Positions 19,543-28,015 are shown, counted from the stretch's first letter. The stretch is DNA of 64,000 nucleotides from CAYOXM01 sp964407925 (GCA_964407925.1 CAYOXM010000001.1:80249-144248), one strand, 5' to 3'. The notes: a model not told the origin generated them from the sequence alone. Numbers and translations are program-made.

Positions 19543-20982
19543 TTACGGCACCATCCGAATCTCGACGAGGTTCGCCGCGCCGGCGCCGGCGGGATCGACC
19601 GCCACGACGACGACCTTGTCGCCGGCCTTCACGAGCCCTTCTTTCTTGAGAAACTCCCCGCCCTTCTGCAGGAGCTCATCGATGGATTTGCACTCGGGGA
19701 GGAGGAACGGAATGACGCCCCAGGACAAGTTGAGCTGGTTGCGCGTCCGTTCAGAGGTCGTCGCGACGGCAATGGGGAGCTGCGGGCGGTGGCGGCTGAC
19801 GATGCGGCCGAGATCGCCGTTCCCCGACAGCGCGAGGATGAGCTTGGCATCGACGTCCTTCGCCATGATGGCGGCAGCCTCGGCCATGACCGCCTCGTCG
19901 CTCTTCCCCGCCTGCATGTGCGCATGCGGTTCGATGTCGTCGCGTCCCGAAGCCTCCGTTTCCTGGACGATGCGCGCCATCGTCTCGACGGCCTCGAGCG
20001 GGAACTTACCGCTCGCCGACTCCCCTGAGAGCATCACGGCGTCGGTATGATCGATGACCGCGTTCGCGACGTCTGACACTTCGGCGCGCGTCGGCCGGGG
20101 GTTCCTGATCATCGAATCGAGCATCTGGGTGGCGACGATGACCGGTTTCGCGGCAGCGAGGCACTTCTCGATGAGCGTCTTCTGGGCGAGCGGCACCTCC
20201 TCGGCCGGCGTCTCGATGCCGAGGTCGCCGCGCGCGACCATGATGGCGTCGACCGCGGCGACGATCTCATCCATGTTCCTGATCGCCTCGTGCTTCTCGA
20301 TTTTCGCGATGACCCTGAGCGGGCGTTCCGGCGTGATGCCGAGCTCCTTCTCGTACGCGGCGATAAGCGCGCGGAGGTCGTTGATGTCGTTCGCGGAGCG
20401 CACGAAAGAGAGCGCGACCCAGTCGACGCCCTGACCCACGCCGAACTTCAGGTCCTCCTTGTCCTTGTCGGTGATGGCGGGGACGGAAAGCGATGCCGTC
20501 GGCAAGTTAAAGCCCTTGTGCGAGGTGAGCGGACCGCCGTTCACGACTTCGGTCACGATGTCGCGGCCGCGGATTTCCTTTACCTTCACCTCGAGCAGTC
20601 CGTCGTCGAGCAGGATGCTGTCGCCAGCCTTCAGGTCCTCGTGCAGGCGTTCGTGGGACACGGTGATGCGCGGAAGCGCGGCACCCGGCTCGGTCGTGAA
20701 CACGGCGTCCTCGCCCTTCATGAGCATGACGCCCTCCTTGGGGAGGTCGCCGACGCGGATCTTTGGTCCCTGAAGGTCCTGGAGCAACGCCACGGGCTCC
20801 CCGATACGTCCAGCGACCTCGCGGATAGTCTTGATGAGCTTGGCGTGGTCGTCATGCGTACCGTGGGAGAAATTGAGGCGTGCCACGTTCATGCCCGCCA
20901 AGAGCATCTTTTCGAGCATGTCCGGCTCATGGGACGCCGGACCGATGGTGCAGACGATCTTCGTTCGCTTGGCGTTCCTCAT
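19543..20982 (-). CDS. pyk: Pyruvate kinase
   Basis: 479 aa, typical for bacterial pyruvate kinase, which converts phosphoenolpyruvate and ADP to pyruvate and ATP. The N-terminus reads RTKIVCTIGPASHEPDMLEK, with ARLNFSHGTH, LLQDLQGPKIRVG, the B domain, the active-site VIAKIEKHEAIRNMDEI and VARGDLGIE, and the C-terminal domain. No extra C-terminal PEP-utiliser-like domain is present. It has its own promoter (21040-21068) and is the last gene of the minus-strand series that includes ftsZ and nrdR. Confidence 0.95.
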   Translation of the reverse strand: MRNAKRTKIVCTIGPASHEPDMLEKMLLAGMNVARLNFSHGTHDDHAKLIKTIREVAGRIGEPVALLQDLQGPKIRVGDLPKEGVMLMKGEDAVFTTEPGAALPRITVSHERLHEDLKAGDSILLDDGLLEVKVKEIRGRDIVTEVVNGGPLTSHKGFNLPTASLSVPAITDKDKEDLKFGVGQGVDWVALSFVRSANDINDLRALIAAYEKELGITPERPLRVIAKIEKHEAIRNMDEIVAAVDAIMVARGDLGIETPAEEVPLAQKTLIEKCLAAAKPVIVATQMLDSMIRNPRPTRAEVSDVANAVIDHTDAVMLSGESASGKFPLEAVETMARIVQETEASGRDDIEPHAHMQAGKSDEAVMAEAAAIMAKDVDAKLILALSGNGDLGRIVSRHRPQLPIAVATTSERTRNQLNLSWGVIPFLLPECKSIDELLQKGGEFLKKEGLVKAGDKVVVVAVDPAGAGAANLVEIRMVP

Positions 20983-21039
20983 AGGGCGTAAGAAATGCCG
21001 GCCCTGTGGGCGCGGCGTTCGTGGTCTTATTCGACCTTA

Positions 21040-21068
21040 ATTATAGCAAAAAACGCGGCTCTTGTGAA
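21040..21068 (-). promoter_or_regulatory. Promoter of pyk
   Basis: On the minus strand TTCACA (21063-21068), 17 bases and TATAAT (21040-21045). The -35 box falls inside the loop of the nrdR terminator hairpin. Confidence 0.7.
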
Positions 21069-21080
21069 CCGCGTTTTACA
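21046..21080 (-). terminator. Terminator after nrdR, overlapping the pyk promoter
   Basis: On the minus strand AAAACGCGG pairs with CCGCGTTTT and is followed by a run of Ts, 30 bases past the nrdR stop. Confidence 0.75.
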
Positions 21081-21109
21081 TCTCCCCTTATTTCGCGCGC
21101 TCCTCTTTT

Positions 21110-21604
21110 TTAACGCGCAATGACCTTTCTCAACGCCTTGCGACCGCCCTCTTCCTTCGCGATCAGCTTGTCGAGCTCCGCCTGGAAGGTTTTCACGTCC
21201 GCGAACGAACGGTAGACCGAGGCGAACCGGATATAGGCGACCGTATCGAAGGCGCGCAAGTGTGCCATGACAATTTCGCCAACCTCCTCGCTCGTGATTT
21301 CGTCTTTCTTTCGCTTCTGGATGTCGCGCTCGATGCCGCCGACGAGCGTCTTGAGGTCGTCCTTCGAGCACGGACGCTTCTCGAGCGCGCGCCTCAGGCC
21401 CGCCTCGAGCTTTTCGCGCAGATACGGCTCGCGGCGGCCGTTGCGCTTCACGACCGTCAGGTCGAGGATTTCCACCTCCTCGACGGTGGAAAAACGGTAT
21501 TCGCATTCCATGCACTCGCGGCGGCGACGGATGCCCAAACCCTCGGAGGTGATCCGCGAGTCGACGACCTTCGAATCTTCGTGATTGCAGACGGGACAGC
21601 GCAT
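21110..21604 (-). CDS. nrdR: Transcriptional repressor NrdR
   Basis: 164 aa, typical length. The zinc ribbon uses C3, C6, C31 and C34 (MRCPVCNHEDSK, RECMECEYRF), followed by an ATP-cone domain (about 49-139; VVKRNGRREPY). NrdR senses dATP/ATP and represses ribonucleotide reductase genes through NrdR boxes; no nrd gene is in this window. It lies between ftsZ and pyk, with a cluster of AGNTTNAR repeats just before its start. Confidence 0.95.
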   Translation of the reverse strand: MRCPVCNHEDSKVVDSRITSEGLGIRRRRECMECEYRFSTVEEVEILDLTVVKRNGRREPYLREKLEAGLRRALEKRPCSKDDLKTLVGGIERDIQKRKKDEITSEEVGEIVMAHLRAFDTVAYIRFASVYRSFADVKTFQAELDKLIAKEEGGRKALRKVIAR

Positions 21605-21611
21605 CCGAGTG

Positions 21612-21645
21612 AGGTTAGAGCTTAAAGCGTCAGAGCTTAGAGCTC
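21612..21645 (+). repeat. AG[G/C]TTNAR repeat cluster upstream of nrdR
   Basis: AGGTTAG, AGCTTAA, AGCGTCAG, AGCTTAG and AGCTC follow in tandem between the ftsZ stop and the nrdR start. It is a degenerate form of the octamer array seen at 2417 and 11366. Confidence 0.55.
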
Positions 21646-21659
21646 GCGGGGCGTGCCGC

Positions 21660-23003
21660 CTACATCATCTTCCTGCGGATGAACGCGGGAATTTCGAGAT
21701 CCTCTTCCTGGCTGGCCGCGGCGGCAGGGGCCGCTTCGGCATGAACGACTTCCTTGACCGGAAGGACGCGCTTCACGAACGGCGCGGGGGCGGCTGCCGG
21801 TTCCTCGATGACGTCGAGGACCGGAGCGGCCTGCTGCGGCCGCGGCTCGGGCTGACGCGCGGGCTCCTGGTGCAGGATGTCCCTCGCCGGAGCCGGGGCC
21901 GGCTGTTCGACGCGGCGATCGGGAAACGGCCGGACGCTCGCGGTCGGTGCGGGGGCAGGAGCGGGGGCGGCCTCCTTGCGCACGAAGCGGTTCGGGGTGA
22001 AATACCCCGCATCGGCGACGCGACGGTCGCTCCCGGCGGAAGGACGGGTCTCCCCGTCGAAACCGGTCGCGATGACGCAAACCTTGAGCTCATCCTTGAG
22101 TGCCTCGTCGATGACCGTGCCGAAGATGACCTTGGCTGAAGGGTCGGCGCTCTGGGTGATGACCTTGGCCGCCTCGGAAACCTCGTACATGGAGAGGCTC
22201 GGACCGCCGGTGATGGTAAAGAGAATGCCCTTAGCGCCCTCGATGGACACCTCGAGGAGCGGGCTCGAAATGGCGGCCTTCGCTGCCTCGACCGCGCGGT
22301 TCTCGCCGGTGCCGCGGCCGATGCCCATGAGGGCGGAGCCGGTATCGTTCATGATGGCGCGGACGTCCGCGAAGTCGACGTTGATGAGGCCGGGGACGGT
22401 GATGACTTCGGAAATGCCCTGCACGCCCTGACGGAGCACGTCGTCGACGGTCTCGAACGCGTCAAGAAGCGAGGTCTTCTTGTCGATGACCTGCAGCACG
22501 CGGTCGTTCGGAATTGAGATGATGGTGTCGACGTGCGCGGCAAGGTCGGCGTACGCCTTCTCCGCGATATCACGGCGCTGGGCGCCCTCGAAACTGAACG
22601 GCTTCGTGACGACCGCGACAGTGAGCGCGCCGCAATCCTTGGCGATCTCCGCGATGACGGGCGACGCGCCGGAACCGGTGCCGCCGCCGAGGCCGCAGGT
22701 GATGAACACCATGTCCGCGCCCTTGAGCGCGTCGCGCAGCTCGTTCTGGCTCTCCTCCGCCGCGCCGCGACCGACTTCGGGATTCATGCCGGCACCGAGG
22801 CCGCGCGTGACGCTCTTGCCGAGATGGATCTTCGTGGGCGCCTGCGAGTAGTGCAGCGCCTGCACGTCGGTGTTCGCGGCGATGAACTCCACGCCCTTGA
22901 TCTTCGACTTGATCATCCGGTTGACTGCCGAACCGCCGGAGCCGCCGGCACCGATGACTTTGATCTTCGCGAACGTCTCGATCGCGGGGCGCACTTCTGG
23001 CAT
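21660..23003 (-). CDS. ftsZ: Cell division protein FtsZ
   Basis: 447 aa from the ATG at 23003 (MPEVRPAIETFAKIKVIGAG). The tubulin-family GTP-binding signature GGGTGSG is at residues 106-112, the T7 synergy loop follows later, and a Pro/Ala-rich linker of about 90 residues leads to the C-terminal peptide DLEIPAFIRRKMM that binds FtsA. The longer reading from 23099 would start inside the promoter and is rejected. No ribosome-binding site is visible before the ATG. FtsZ forms the division ring. ftsA lies upstream, but a terminator and a promoter separate the two. Confidence 0.95.
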   Translation of the reverse strand: MPEVRPAIETFAKIKVIGAGGSGGSAVNRMIKSKIKGVEFIAANTDVQALHYSQAPTKIHLGKSVTRGLGAGMNPEVGRGAAEESQNELRDALKGADMVFITCGLGGGTGSGASPVIAEIAKDCGALTVAVVTKPFSFEGAQRRDIAEKAYADLAAHVDTIISIPNDRVLQVIDKKTSLLDAFETVDDVLRQGVQGISEVITVPGLINVDFADVRAIMNDTGSALMGIGRGTGENRAVEAAKAAISSPLLEVSIEGAKGILFTITGGPSLSMYEVSEAAKVITQSADPSAKVIFGTVIDEALKDELKVCVIATGFDGETRPSAGSDRRVADAGYFTPNRFVRKEAAPAPAPAPTASVRPFPDRRVEQPAPAPARDILHQEPARQPEPRPQQAAPVLDVIEEPAAAPAPFVKRVLPVKEVVHAEAAPAAAASQEEDLEIPAFIRRKMM

Positions 23004-23069
23004 AGGAGTGGGATGACGGATTTCTCGAGATGATATCCCATGCGCAGTCGCGCCGGGATGCTTACTGCA

Positions 23070-23099
23070 AGGATACAGAAGAGCGATAAGGCGCGTCAA
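23070..23099 (-). promoter_or_regulatory. Promoter of ftsZ
   Basis: On the minus strand TTGACG (23094-23099), 18 bases and TATCCT (23070-23075). The leader to the ATG is about 60 nt. Confidence 0.55.
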
Positions 23100-23144
23100 G
23101 AAAAAATGGCTCTACTGAACAAAAAAAATACTCACTCGGTTGGA

Positions 23145-23228
23145 AGGTTCAAAGCTTAGAGCTTCAAAGCGCTGGAGCGAAAAAAAACCGGCTCATGCCG
23201 GCTTTCAACCTTTTAACCTCTCAACCTT
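23145..23228 (-). terminator. ftsA terminator nested in AGGTTNAR repeats
   Basis: On the minus strand, a few bases after the ftsA stop, come repeat units (complement of CTTTCAACC...CAACCTT, 23201-23228). Next is a CCGGC/GCCGG hairpin (23188-23201) followed by eight Ts, and then inverted units (complement of AGGTTCAA, AGCTTAG, AGCTTCAA, 23145-23167). The result is an intrinsic terminator inside a larger repeat-formed stem. Confidence 0.75.
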
Positions 23229-23231
23229 GCC

Positions 23232-24503
23232 TTAGGGAACCATCGCGCCGAACCACTTCTTGAAAGTGGCAGTCACCTTCTCGACCGGTTTCGCGCCCGC
23301 GAACATGCGCATGCCCTTGCCGCGCTTCACCTGGTCGGGCGTCTCGTTGATGCCCCACTGCACGAGGCCGATGGCGGTCGTGAACGAAAGGTCGTTCACG
23401 CGATCGGTAATGCTCGTGATGCCGATCGGCGTGCCGAGGGCGACCGGGAGGCGGAGCTTCTGCTTCGCGAGCTCCACGAGGCCGGGGATCTTCGAGCCGC
23501 CGCCGGTGAGCACGATGCCCGCGGGCAGGAGTCCGTTGCGACCGACTTTCTTCAATTCCTTGTCGACCTTCTCGAGAATCTCCTCGAGCCGCGCCTGCAC
23601 GATCTGCGACACGAAACGTCGCGAGACGAGTTCGTCCTGATCGGCGCCGAGCTCGCGCAGGTTGACCTCCTCGGCACGGTCGACGTCTTTCGCGACCGCG
23701 TTCGCGTACTGGAGCTTCACGCGCTCGGCGACGTCGATCGAGGTACGCAGCCCGATGGCGACGTCGGAGGTGACGTGTTCCGAACCGACGGGAAGCGCGG
23801 CCATGTGCAGGATGTCGCCCTGCTCGAACACGACGACGTTGGTCGTCGCGCCGCCCACGTTCACGACGGCGACGCCGAGCTCCTTCTGGCGGTCTGTCGC
23901 GACCACTTCGGCCGCGGCGAGCACGCCGACGACGAGCCGTTCGATGTTGACGCCCGTGCGGTAGACGCACTTGGTGAGATTCTTGATGTGCGCCGACTGG
24001 CCTTGCACGATCTGCGCGTCGACTTCGAGGCGGATGCCGTTCATGCCGACCGGATCCTTGATGCCCGGCTGGCCGTCGACGATGAAGGACTTGGGAATCA
24101 CGTGAACGATCTCGAAATTGACCGGGGTCGCGACCGTCTGCGCCGCGTCGACCGCCCTTTCGACGTCATCTTCGCGGATTTCGCCGTCGGCGCGTGATAC
24201 GGCGACGACGCCTTTGCTCTCGAGCATGCCGACGTTCGATCCGGAAATGGCGACCCAGGCGCTCCCGACAGGCGCGCCGGTCATCCGCTCGACTTTTTCG
24301 ATGCACGAAGACACCGAGGATACCGCATCCTCGATGGAGTTGATCGCCCCGCGATGAATCCCTTCCGAGGGGACCTCCGCGGCGCCGATGATATGCACCT
24401 GCTCCTTGTCGCCCACCGGGAGCTTCTGACCGACCGCGATTCGGACCGCGGTGGAACCGATGTCGATGCCGGCGAACAACATGTCTTCAGCCATGCGGGC
24501 CAT
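23232..24503 (-). CDS. ftsA: Cell division protein FtsA
   Basis: 423 aa. Actin-like ATPase fold: FAGIDIGSTAVRIAVG (phosphate 1), the FtsA-specific 1C domain (about 85-165), VAVVNVGGATTNVVVFE (phosphate 2), GIVLTGGGSKIPGL (adenosine), and a C-terminal amphipathic helix (TATFKKWFGAMV) that attaches to the membrane. It tethers FtsZ and recruits the divisome. It follows dgkA by 18 bases, so ybeY-dgkA-ftsA form one unit. The ATG at 24503 or the internal one at 24491 could be used. Confidence 0.95.
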   Translation of the reverse strand: MARMAEDMLFAGIDIGSTAVRIAVGQKLPVGDKEQVHIIGAAEVPSEGIHRGAINSIEDAVSSVSSCIEKVERMTGAPVGSAWVAISGSNVGMLESKGVVAVSRADGEIREDDVERAVDAAQTVATPVNFEIVHVIPKSFIVDGQPGIKDPVGMNGIRLEVDAQIVQGQSAHIKNLTKCVYRTGVNIERLVVGVLAAAEVVATDRQKELGVAVVNVGGATTNVVVFEQGDILHMAALPVGSEHVTSDVAIGLRTSIDVAERVKLQYANAVAKDVDRAEEVNLRELGADQDELVSRRFVSQIVQARLEEILEKVDKELKKVGRNGLLPAGIVLTGGGSKIPGLVELAKQKLRLPVALGTPIGITSITDRVNDLSFTTAIGLVQWGINETPDQVKRGKGMRMFAGAKPVEKVTATFKKWFGAMVP

Positions 24504-24521
24504 ACCTATGCTGGGCGGTTA

Positions 24522-24893
24522 CTATGCTTCGAACAGTTTGACGACGTACGGCCAAAAAATCAAGACGCCGATCAGGAACGCGCCGACCGAAGCCACGAGC
24601 ACCGTACCGGCCATGATGTCCTTGATGTCCTCGACGTAATGGTGGATGCGCGGCTTGAGGATGTCGACCATCCGCTCGAAGATGCTGTTGACCAATTCTA
24701 GCACGAGAACAAGCACAATCGCAAGCGTAAGCAAGGCCTTTTCCGGGGTCCGCAGGCCGAGGAGGAACATCAGCGCGACGACCGCCGCGGCGAGGCCAAG
24801 TTGGATGCGGAAATTAGGCTCCTCACGGGCGACCGTGACGATGCCCTTGGCCGCGTACCGAAAGCTTTTTCCGAGACGAGCGAGCTCGTTCAT
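24522..24893 (-). CDS. dgkA: Diacylglycerol/undecaprenol kinase, DgkA family
   Basis: 123 aa from the ATG at 24893 (MNELARLGKSFRYAAKG). Three membrane helices and the family signature ELVNSIFERMVDIL-KP, followed by DIKDIMAGTVLVAS, are present. The E-x-x-N and E-x-x-x-D residues bind Mg-ATP. In Gram-positive-type bacteria this family phosphorylates undecaprenol to recycle the glycan lipid carrier. The apparent 302-residue reading from 25430 is a fusion with out-of-frame ybeY sequence and is rejected. It starts 12 bases after ybeY. Confidence 0.9.
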   Translation of the reverse strand: MNELARLGKSFRYAAKGIVTVAREEPNFRIQLGLAAAVVALMFLLGLRTPEKALLTLAIVLVLVLELVNSIFERMVDILKPRIHHYVEDIKDIMAGTVLVASVGAFLIGVLIFWPYVVKLFEA

Positions 24894-24904
24894 AGGGTTG
24901 AGCG

Positions 24905-25372
24905 CTAGAGGATGCCGGCGCGGATGAGAATGTCGTGCTGGAGCGCGAACATCGCCCTTTCCTGACGTAAGGTCTCGTGATCGTGCCCGAGGAGGTGCAG
25001 GACCCCGTGGACGACCATGAGGGCGAATTCCTCCCGTACGGTCCGGCCGATGCGCTTCGCCTGGCGGCGGACTTGGGGCAGGCTCACGAAGAGGTCCCCG
25101 ATGTCGTTTGCGGCCTTTTCCTTGTCGGGCAGGACGAACCCGCGCCGCTCCTTCAGGCCGAAGGAAAGCACGTCCGTCGTGCGGTCTTTTCCGCGCCACT
25201 GGCGGTTCAGGGAACGCATCTTGGCATCGCCAACGACCGAAAGCGACATGGATGCCCCTCCCCTCCCTCCGCCCCGCGCATATGCGAGCGTGGCAAGCCG
25301 TCCAAGCTCGGCCTTGCCGACGCCGGCAGGGAGCCGCCCTTCGAACGTGATGGACACCATATGGTTCATCAT
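24905..25372 (-). CDS. ybeY: Endoribonuclease YbeY
   Basis: About 155 aa. The zinc-binding signature HGVLHLLGHDH supplies the three His ligands, and the upstream RTTDVLSFGL is the second family block. YbeY acts in 16S rRNA 3'-end maturation and ribosome quality control. The start is uncertain: ATG 25399, 25372, 25369 or 25360 are in frame. 25372 is given because the earliest start lies close to the terminator of the neighbouring gene cluster. It is first in ybeY-dgkA-ftsA. Confidence 0.9.
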   Translation of the reverse strand: MMNHMVSITFEGRLPAGVGKAELGRLATLAYARGGGRGGASMSLSVVGDAKMRSLNRQWRGKDRTTDVLSFGLKERRGFVLPDKEKAANDIGDLFVSLPQVRRQAKRIGRTVREEFALMVVHGVLHLLGHDHETLRQERAMFALQHDILIRAGIL

Positions 25373-25392
25373 AGCCCAGGGATGACGGTTTG

Positions 25393-25429
25393 AAAACAAA
25401 GGAGGCTGTCCACATTGGAACAGCCTCCA
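25393..25429 (-). terminator. Terminator of the surface-protein gene cluster
   Basis: On the minus strand GGAGGCTGT pairs with ACAGCCTCC around a 10-base loop and is followed by TTTGTTTT, about 20 bases past the 25450 gene. Confidence 0.85.
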
Positions 25430-25449
25430 TTGCGTGTTTCCGTCAACGA

Positions 25450-26580
25450 TCAGTTTGCCTTGAGGCTCATGATCATCATCTGGAACGTGACTTTATACTG
25501 TATTTGGAGCTGTTTGCCGAGGTTATACGTGACGACGGCCACCTTGTCGCCACCGAGCGAGACGTACGCCGTAAACCGGTCAGGACTCAGGATAGCCTCG
25601 TATCCCTGCCGCGTCGGGTACGGCTCGACCTGCGAGCTCGTGACGCCTGGGGCCGAAGCAAGGAACCAGTCCATGAGGCTCTGCCCCGGAGCCTTCTCTT
25701 CCATGAGCACCTGGATGGATTCGCCAGTCGGCGCCTCGAAGTAGATTTCCTTCTTCTCGGCGTCGCCTTCGCGCACGTTCCACGACGCGGGCTGGAGGAC
25801 GGCGTACTTCTGCGTCGCGTTCGTGTAGGTGGCGATCTTCGGATTGTCCTTGAGCGCGGACGGCGCGGGTGTCGCGGGATCGTAGAGGTTCAACGCCTCG
25901 TTGAGATCGACGTACACGTCCTTGTCGGTATTGGGATCGTCGATCTTCGTCCCGAACACCTGCTGTTCCTCCTGGTCGGTCAGGCCGTCGCTGTCGGAAT
26001 CGAGTCCCGGCGTCGGTTCCGGCGGCTTGCAATCAGCAACGCATGATTCGATCGTTTCGGTCGGCGCCTCGCACTTGTTGTCGCCGCAGACGGGCGGCGG
26101 CGGGCCGCAGTCGGCAGAACAGTTCTGCGGGGTCTCCTTCGGGCTCTCGCACCGGTCATCGCCGCAGACGGGCGGCGGCGGGCCGCAGTCGGATGCGCAG
26201 CTCGTCGCCGTTTCCTGCGGCGCCTCGCACTTGTTGTCGCCGCAGACGGGCGCGGGAGGCGCGGTGTTGACCGCGACCACGACGGGTTTCTTTTTCGGTA
26301 CGAGGAAAAACGCCGCCGCGCCGCCGCCTCCGAGAAGGACGAGCGCGATGATGACGATGAGGAGGACCGGCTTCTTCTTTTTCTGCTGGCCGGGCGGAAC
26401 CGCGCCGGGGGCCGGCGGCGGGCCTGCAGGAGTGACGCCCGTCTGAATGGGCATCTCCCGAACCCGCTTCTTGAGCGCGGCACCGTAAAACTTATCCGGT
26501 ATGACGTGAATCACCGGCTCGTCTGCCGACGGCTGCTGCGTACCGGCTGGTTTTTCGAGTTCGTTCGGCGGAGTCGCCAT
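25450..26580 (-). CDS. Membrane-anchored protein with three Cys repeats, a thrombospondin type-3 Ca2+ loop and a C-terminal domain
   Basis: 376 aa. A Pro-rich cytoplasmic segment (1-68) and a membrane helix (about 71-93) lead to three tandem repeats of about 30 residues, CGDNKCEAP-QET...C...DC, each with four Cys likely to be paired. DSDSDGLTDQEEQQVFGT then forms a thrombospondin type-3 calcium loop, followed by a ~140-residue globular domain ending LKAN. It is the last of three anchored proteins that follow the giant VirB2-like fusion gene. The Cys repeat echoes CGDG repeats in that giant protein. The function is unknown; extracellular Ca2+-stabilised display or adhesion is a guess. Confidence 0.75.
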   Translation of the reverse strand: MATPPNELEKPAGTQQPSADEPVIHVIPDKFYGAALKKRVREMPIQTGVTPAGPPPAPGAVPPGQQKKKKPVLLIVIIALVLLGGGGAAAFFLVPKKKPVVVAVNTAPPAPVCGDNKCEAPQETATSCASDCGPPPPVCGDDRCESPKETPQNCSADCGPPPPVCGDNKCEAPTETIESCVADCKPPEPTPGLDSDSDGLTDQEEQQVFGTKIDDPNTDKDVYVDLNEALNLYDPATPAPSALKDNPKIATYTNATQKYAVLQPASWNVREGDAEKKEIYFEAPTGESIQVLMEEKAPGQSLMDWFLASAPGVTSSQVEPYPTRQGYEAILSPDRFTAYVSLGGDKVAVVTYNLGKQLQIQYKVTFQMMIMSLKAN

Positions 26581-26612
26581 AACGTTTTCGCTGCGGGTGA
26601 TTCAAGCGCCGC

Positions 26613-27236
26613 CTACGGCTGACCGGGGACGCCGAAGAGTTTGCCCGGACCCTTGGGATTGTATCCCCCTTTGACTTCGGCCCCGTCGAGGAAGGAGTCG
26701 CCGTCGGTGTCGGGATTCTTCGGGTCGGTCGCGTAAATGCGCACCTCGTCGCGGTCCGACAACCCGTCGGCGTCGGTATCGTTCGCCTGAGGATTGGTTC
26801 CGAGCGTCGCTTCCTCGCTGTCCGTCAGGCCGTCACCGTCGTTATCGATCGGCTGAGCGACGGGCTCGGGGGGCTGAACGGGCTCAGTGGGCTGCGGTGC
26901 GGGCGCAGGAGGTGCGACTGGCGGTTCGGGCGTCGGCGCAGGAGCGGGGGCAGGCTGAGCCGACGGCTGCGGTGCGGGGGCAGGAGCCGGTGCGGGCGCT
27001 GCGGCGTCGTTGGTATCGGGAACGACGGCAGGCGCTTCTTTCTTGCCGCCACGGGCGAAAAGGAAGTATCCGCCGCCGCCGAGGCCGAGGATGAAAACGA
27101 TGATGATCAGCAAGAGGAGTTTGGACGGACCGCTGCGGGTCACCGGCTGCACGGGAGGAGTAATGACGCGCGTTTTGGGCGTGTCCTTATCCACGTCTGC
27201 AAAGATATCCACCGGCTCCTTTTTGTCGTCGAACAT
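26613..27236 (-). CDS. Membrane-anchored protein with Pro/Ala stalk and thrombospondin type-3 Ca2+ repeats
   Basis: 207 aa. A membrane helix at about 39-62 is followed by a Pro/Ala-rich stalk (about 65-130) and three calcium loops of the DxDxDGxxD type: DNDGDGLTDSEEATLGT, DTDADGLSDRDEVRIY and DTDGDSFLDGAEVKGG. The last residues (GKLFGVPGQP) are not repetitive. The layout matches the neighbour at 27353-28015, so the two are probably paralogs. A likely terminator upstream (27310-27340) suggests partly independent expression. Confidence 0.75.
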   Translation of the reverse strand: MFDDKKEPVDIFADVDKDTPKTRVITPPVQPVTRSGPSKLLLLIIIVFILGLGGGGYFLFARGGKKEAPAVVPDTNDAAAPAPAPAPAPQPSAQPAPAPAPTPEPPVAPPAPAPQPTEPVQPPEPVAQPIDNDGDGLTDSEEATLGTNPQANDTDADGLSDRDEVRIYATDPKNPDTDGDSFLDGAEVKGGYNPKGPGKLFGVPGQP

Positions 27237-27309
27237 AAGGGGGAAGCGGTCGGTATTGACTTTATTCAGTATAGCACGTTTTGACCCGCGCGCCTATCGC
27301 TCAGGAAGG

Positions 27310-27340
27310 GAAAAGGCCAGGCGTTGCCGCCCGGCCCCTT
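27310..27340 (-). terminator. Terminator between two thrombospondin type-3 genes
   Basis: On the minus strand GGCCGGGCG pairs with CGCCTGGCC (one mismatch) around GCAA, followed by TTTTCCCTT. Confidence 0.7.
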
Positions 27341-27352
27341 CGTCCGCGTCCA

Positions 27353-28015
27353 TCACGTTCCCGCGGCCAACGGATCGCGTTTCTGCTCGACTTCGTCGCC
27401 GTCATTGACACGATCGCCGTCGGAATCGACGCGGAGGGGGTCGGTTTTCAGGTCCTCGACCTCGTCTCGGTCACTGAGACGATCACCGTCCGTATCGATC
27501 CTTGCCGGATCGGTCCCGAGTTCCTGCTCCTTTTCATCGGACAAACCGTCCTCGTCCTGATCTGCCGGCTGATCGCCCTTGCTGATGATGACGTACTCGG
27601 CGAAGAGCTCGCTGCTCCCCTCCCTTTGCCTGGCGCGAATCTGTACGGTCCAGGACAAGGGATAGCCATGCTGCTTCTTTTCATCGTCCGTCAGGTCACG
27701 GACCATGCCTGCCGTCAGGCCGTTCGAAGACGATGCAGGCGTTGCCTGTGCGCCAGGAGTATCGCCGCCGATGGTCGTCGCGGAGTAGTCAGACGGCGGC
27801 GGCAACGGAGGCAGCGGCGGTCCAGGCGGCGATGCCGGAGCGGAAACGGGGGCGCTCGGCGTACCGCCGTCAGCCACCGCGCCGTCATCGGCGCGCCGCC
27901 GAATGATGATGACGACCGTTACGATGACGACGACCAGAACGACCGCACCGATACCGATGCCGATGAACAACCGTTTATTGCCGCCGGATTCTTCTTCGTA
28001 CCCGTCCATACCCAT
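27353..28015 (-). CDS. Membrane-anchored protein with thrombospondin type-3 Ca2+ repeats
   Basis: 220 aa. A membrane helix (about 16-38, very Val/Ile-rich) ends in RRR, then a Pro/Ser/Ala-rich stalk (about 45-95), a small folded region (about 100-150; WTVQIRARQREG) and three calcium loops: DQDEDGLSDEKEQELGT, DTDGDRLSDRDEVEDLKT and DSDGDRVNDGDEV. It begins three bases after the stop of the giant gene at 28019-38395, so it is co-transcribed with it. Confidence 0.75.
   Translation of the reverse strand: MGMDGYEEESGGNKRLFIGIGIGAVVLVVVIVTVVIIIRRRADDGAVADGGTPSAPVSAPASPPGPPLPPLPPPSDYSATTIGGDTPGAQATPASSSNGLTAGMVRDLTDDEKKQHGYPLSWTVQIRARQREGSSELFAEYVIISKGDQPADQDEDGLSDEKEQELGTDPARIDTDGDRLSDRDEVEDLKTDPLRVDSDGDRVNDGDEVEQKRDPLAAGT

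Noticed and set aside
24894..25430. 302-residue frame fusing an N-terminal segment to DgkA
   Set aside because: The first ~180 residues are ybeY read out of frame. ybeY has its HGVLHLLGHDH signature in the other frame, and DgkA starts normally at 24893.
25994..26260. Three near-identical ~93-base repeats as a possible CRISPR or mobile repeat
   Set aside because: They are in-frame codons of the Cys repeat in the 25450-26580 protein, with no unique spacers.
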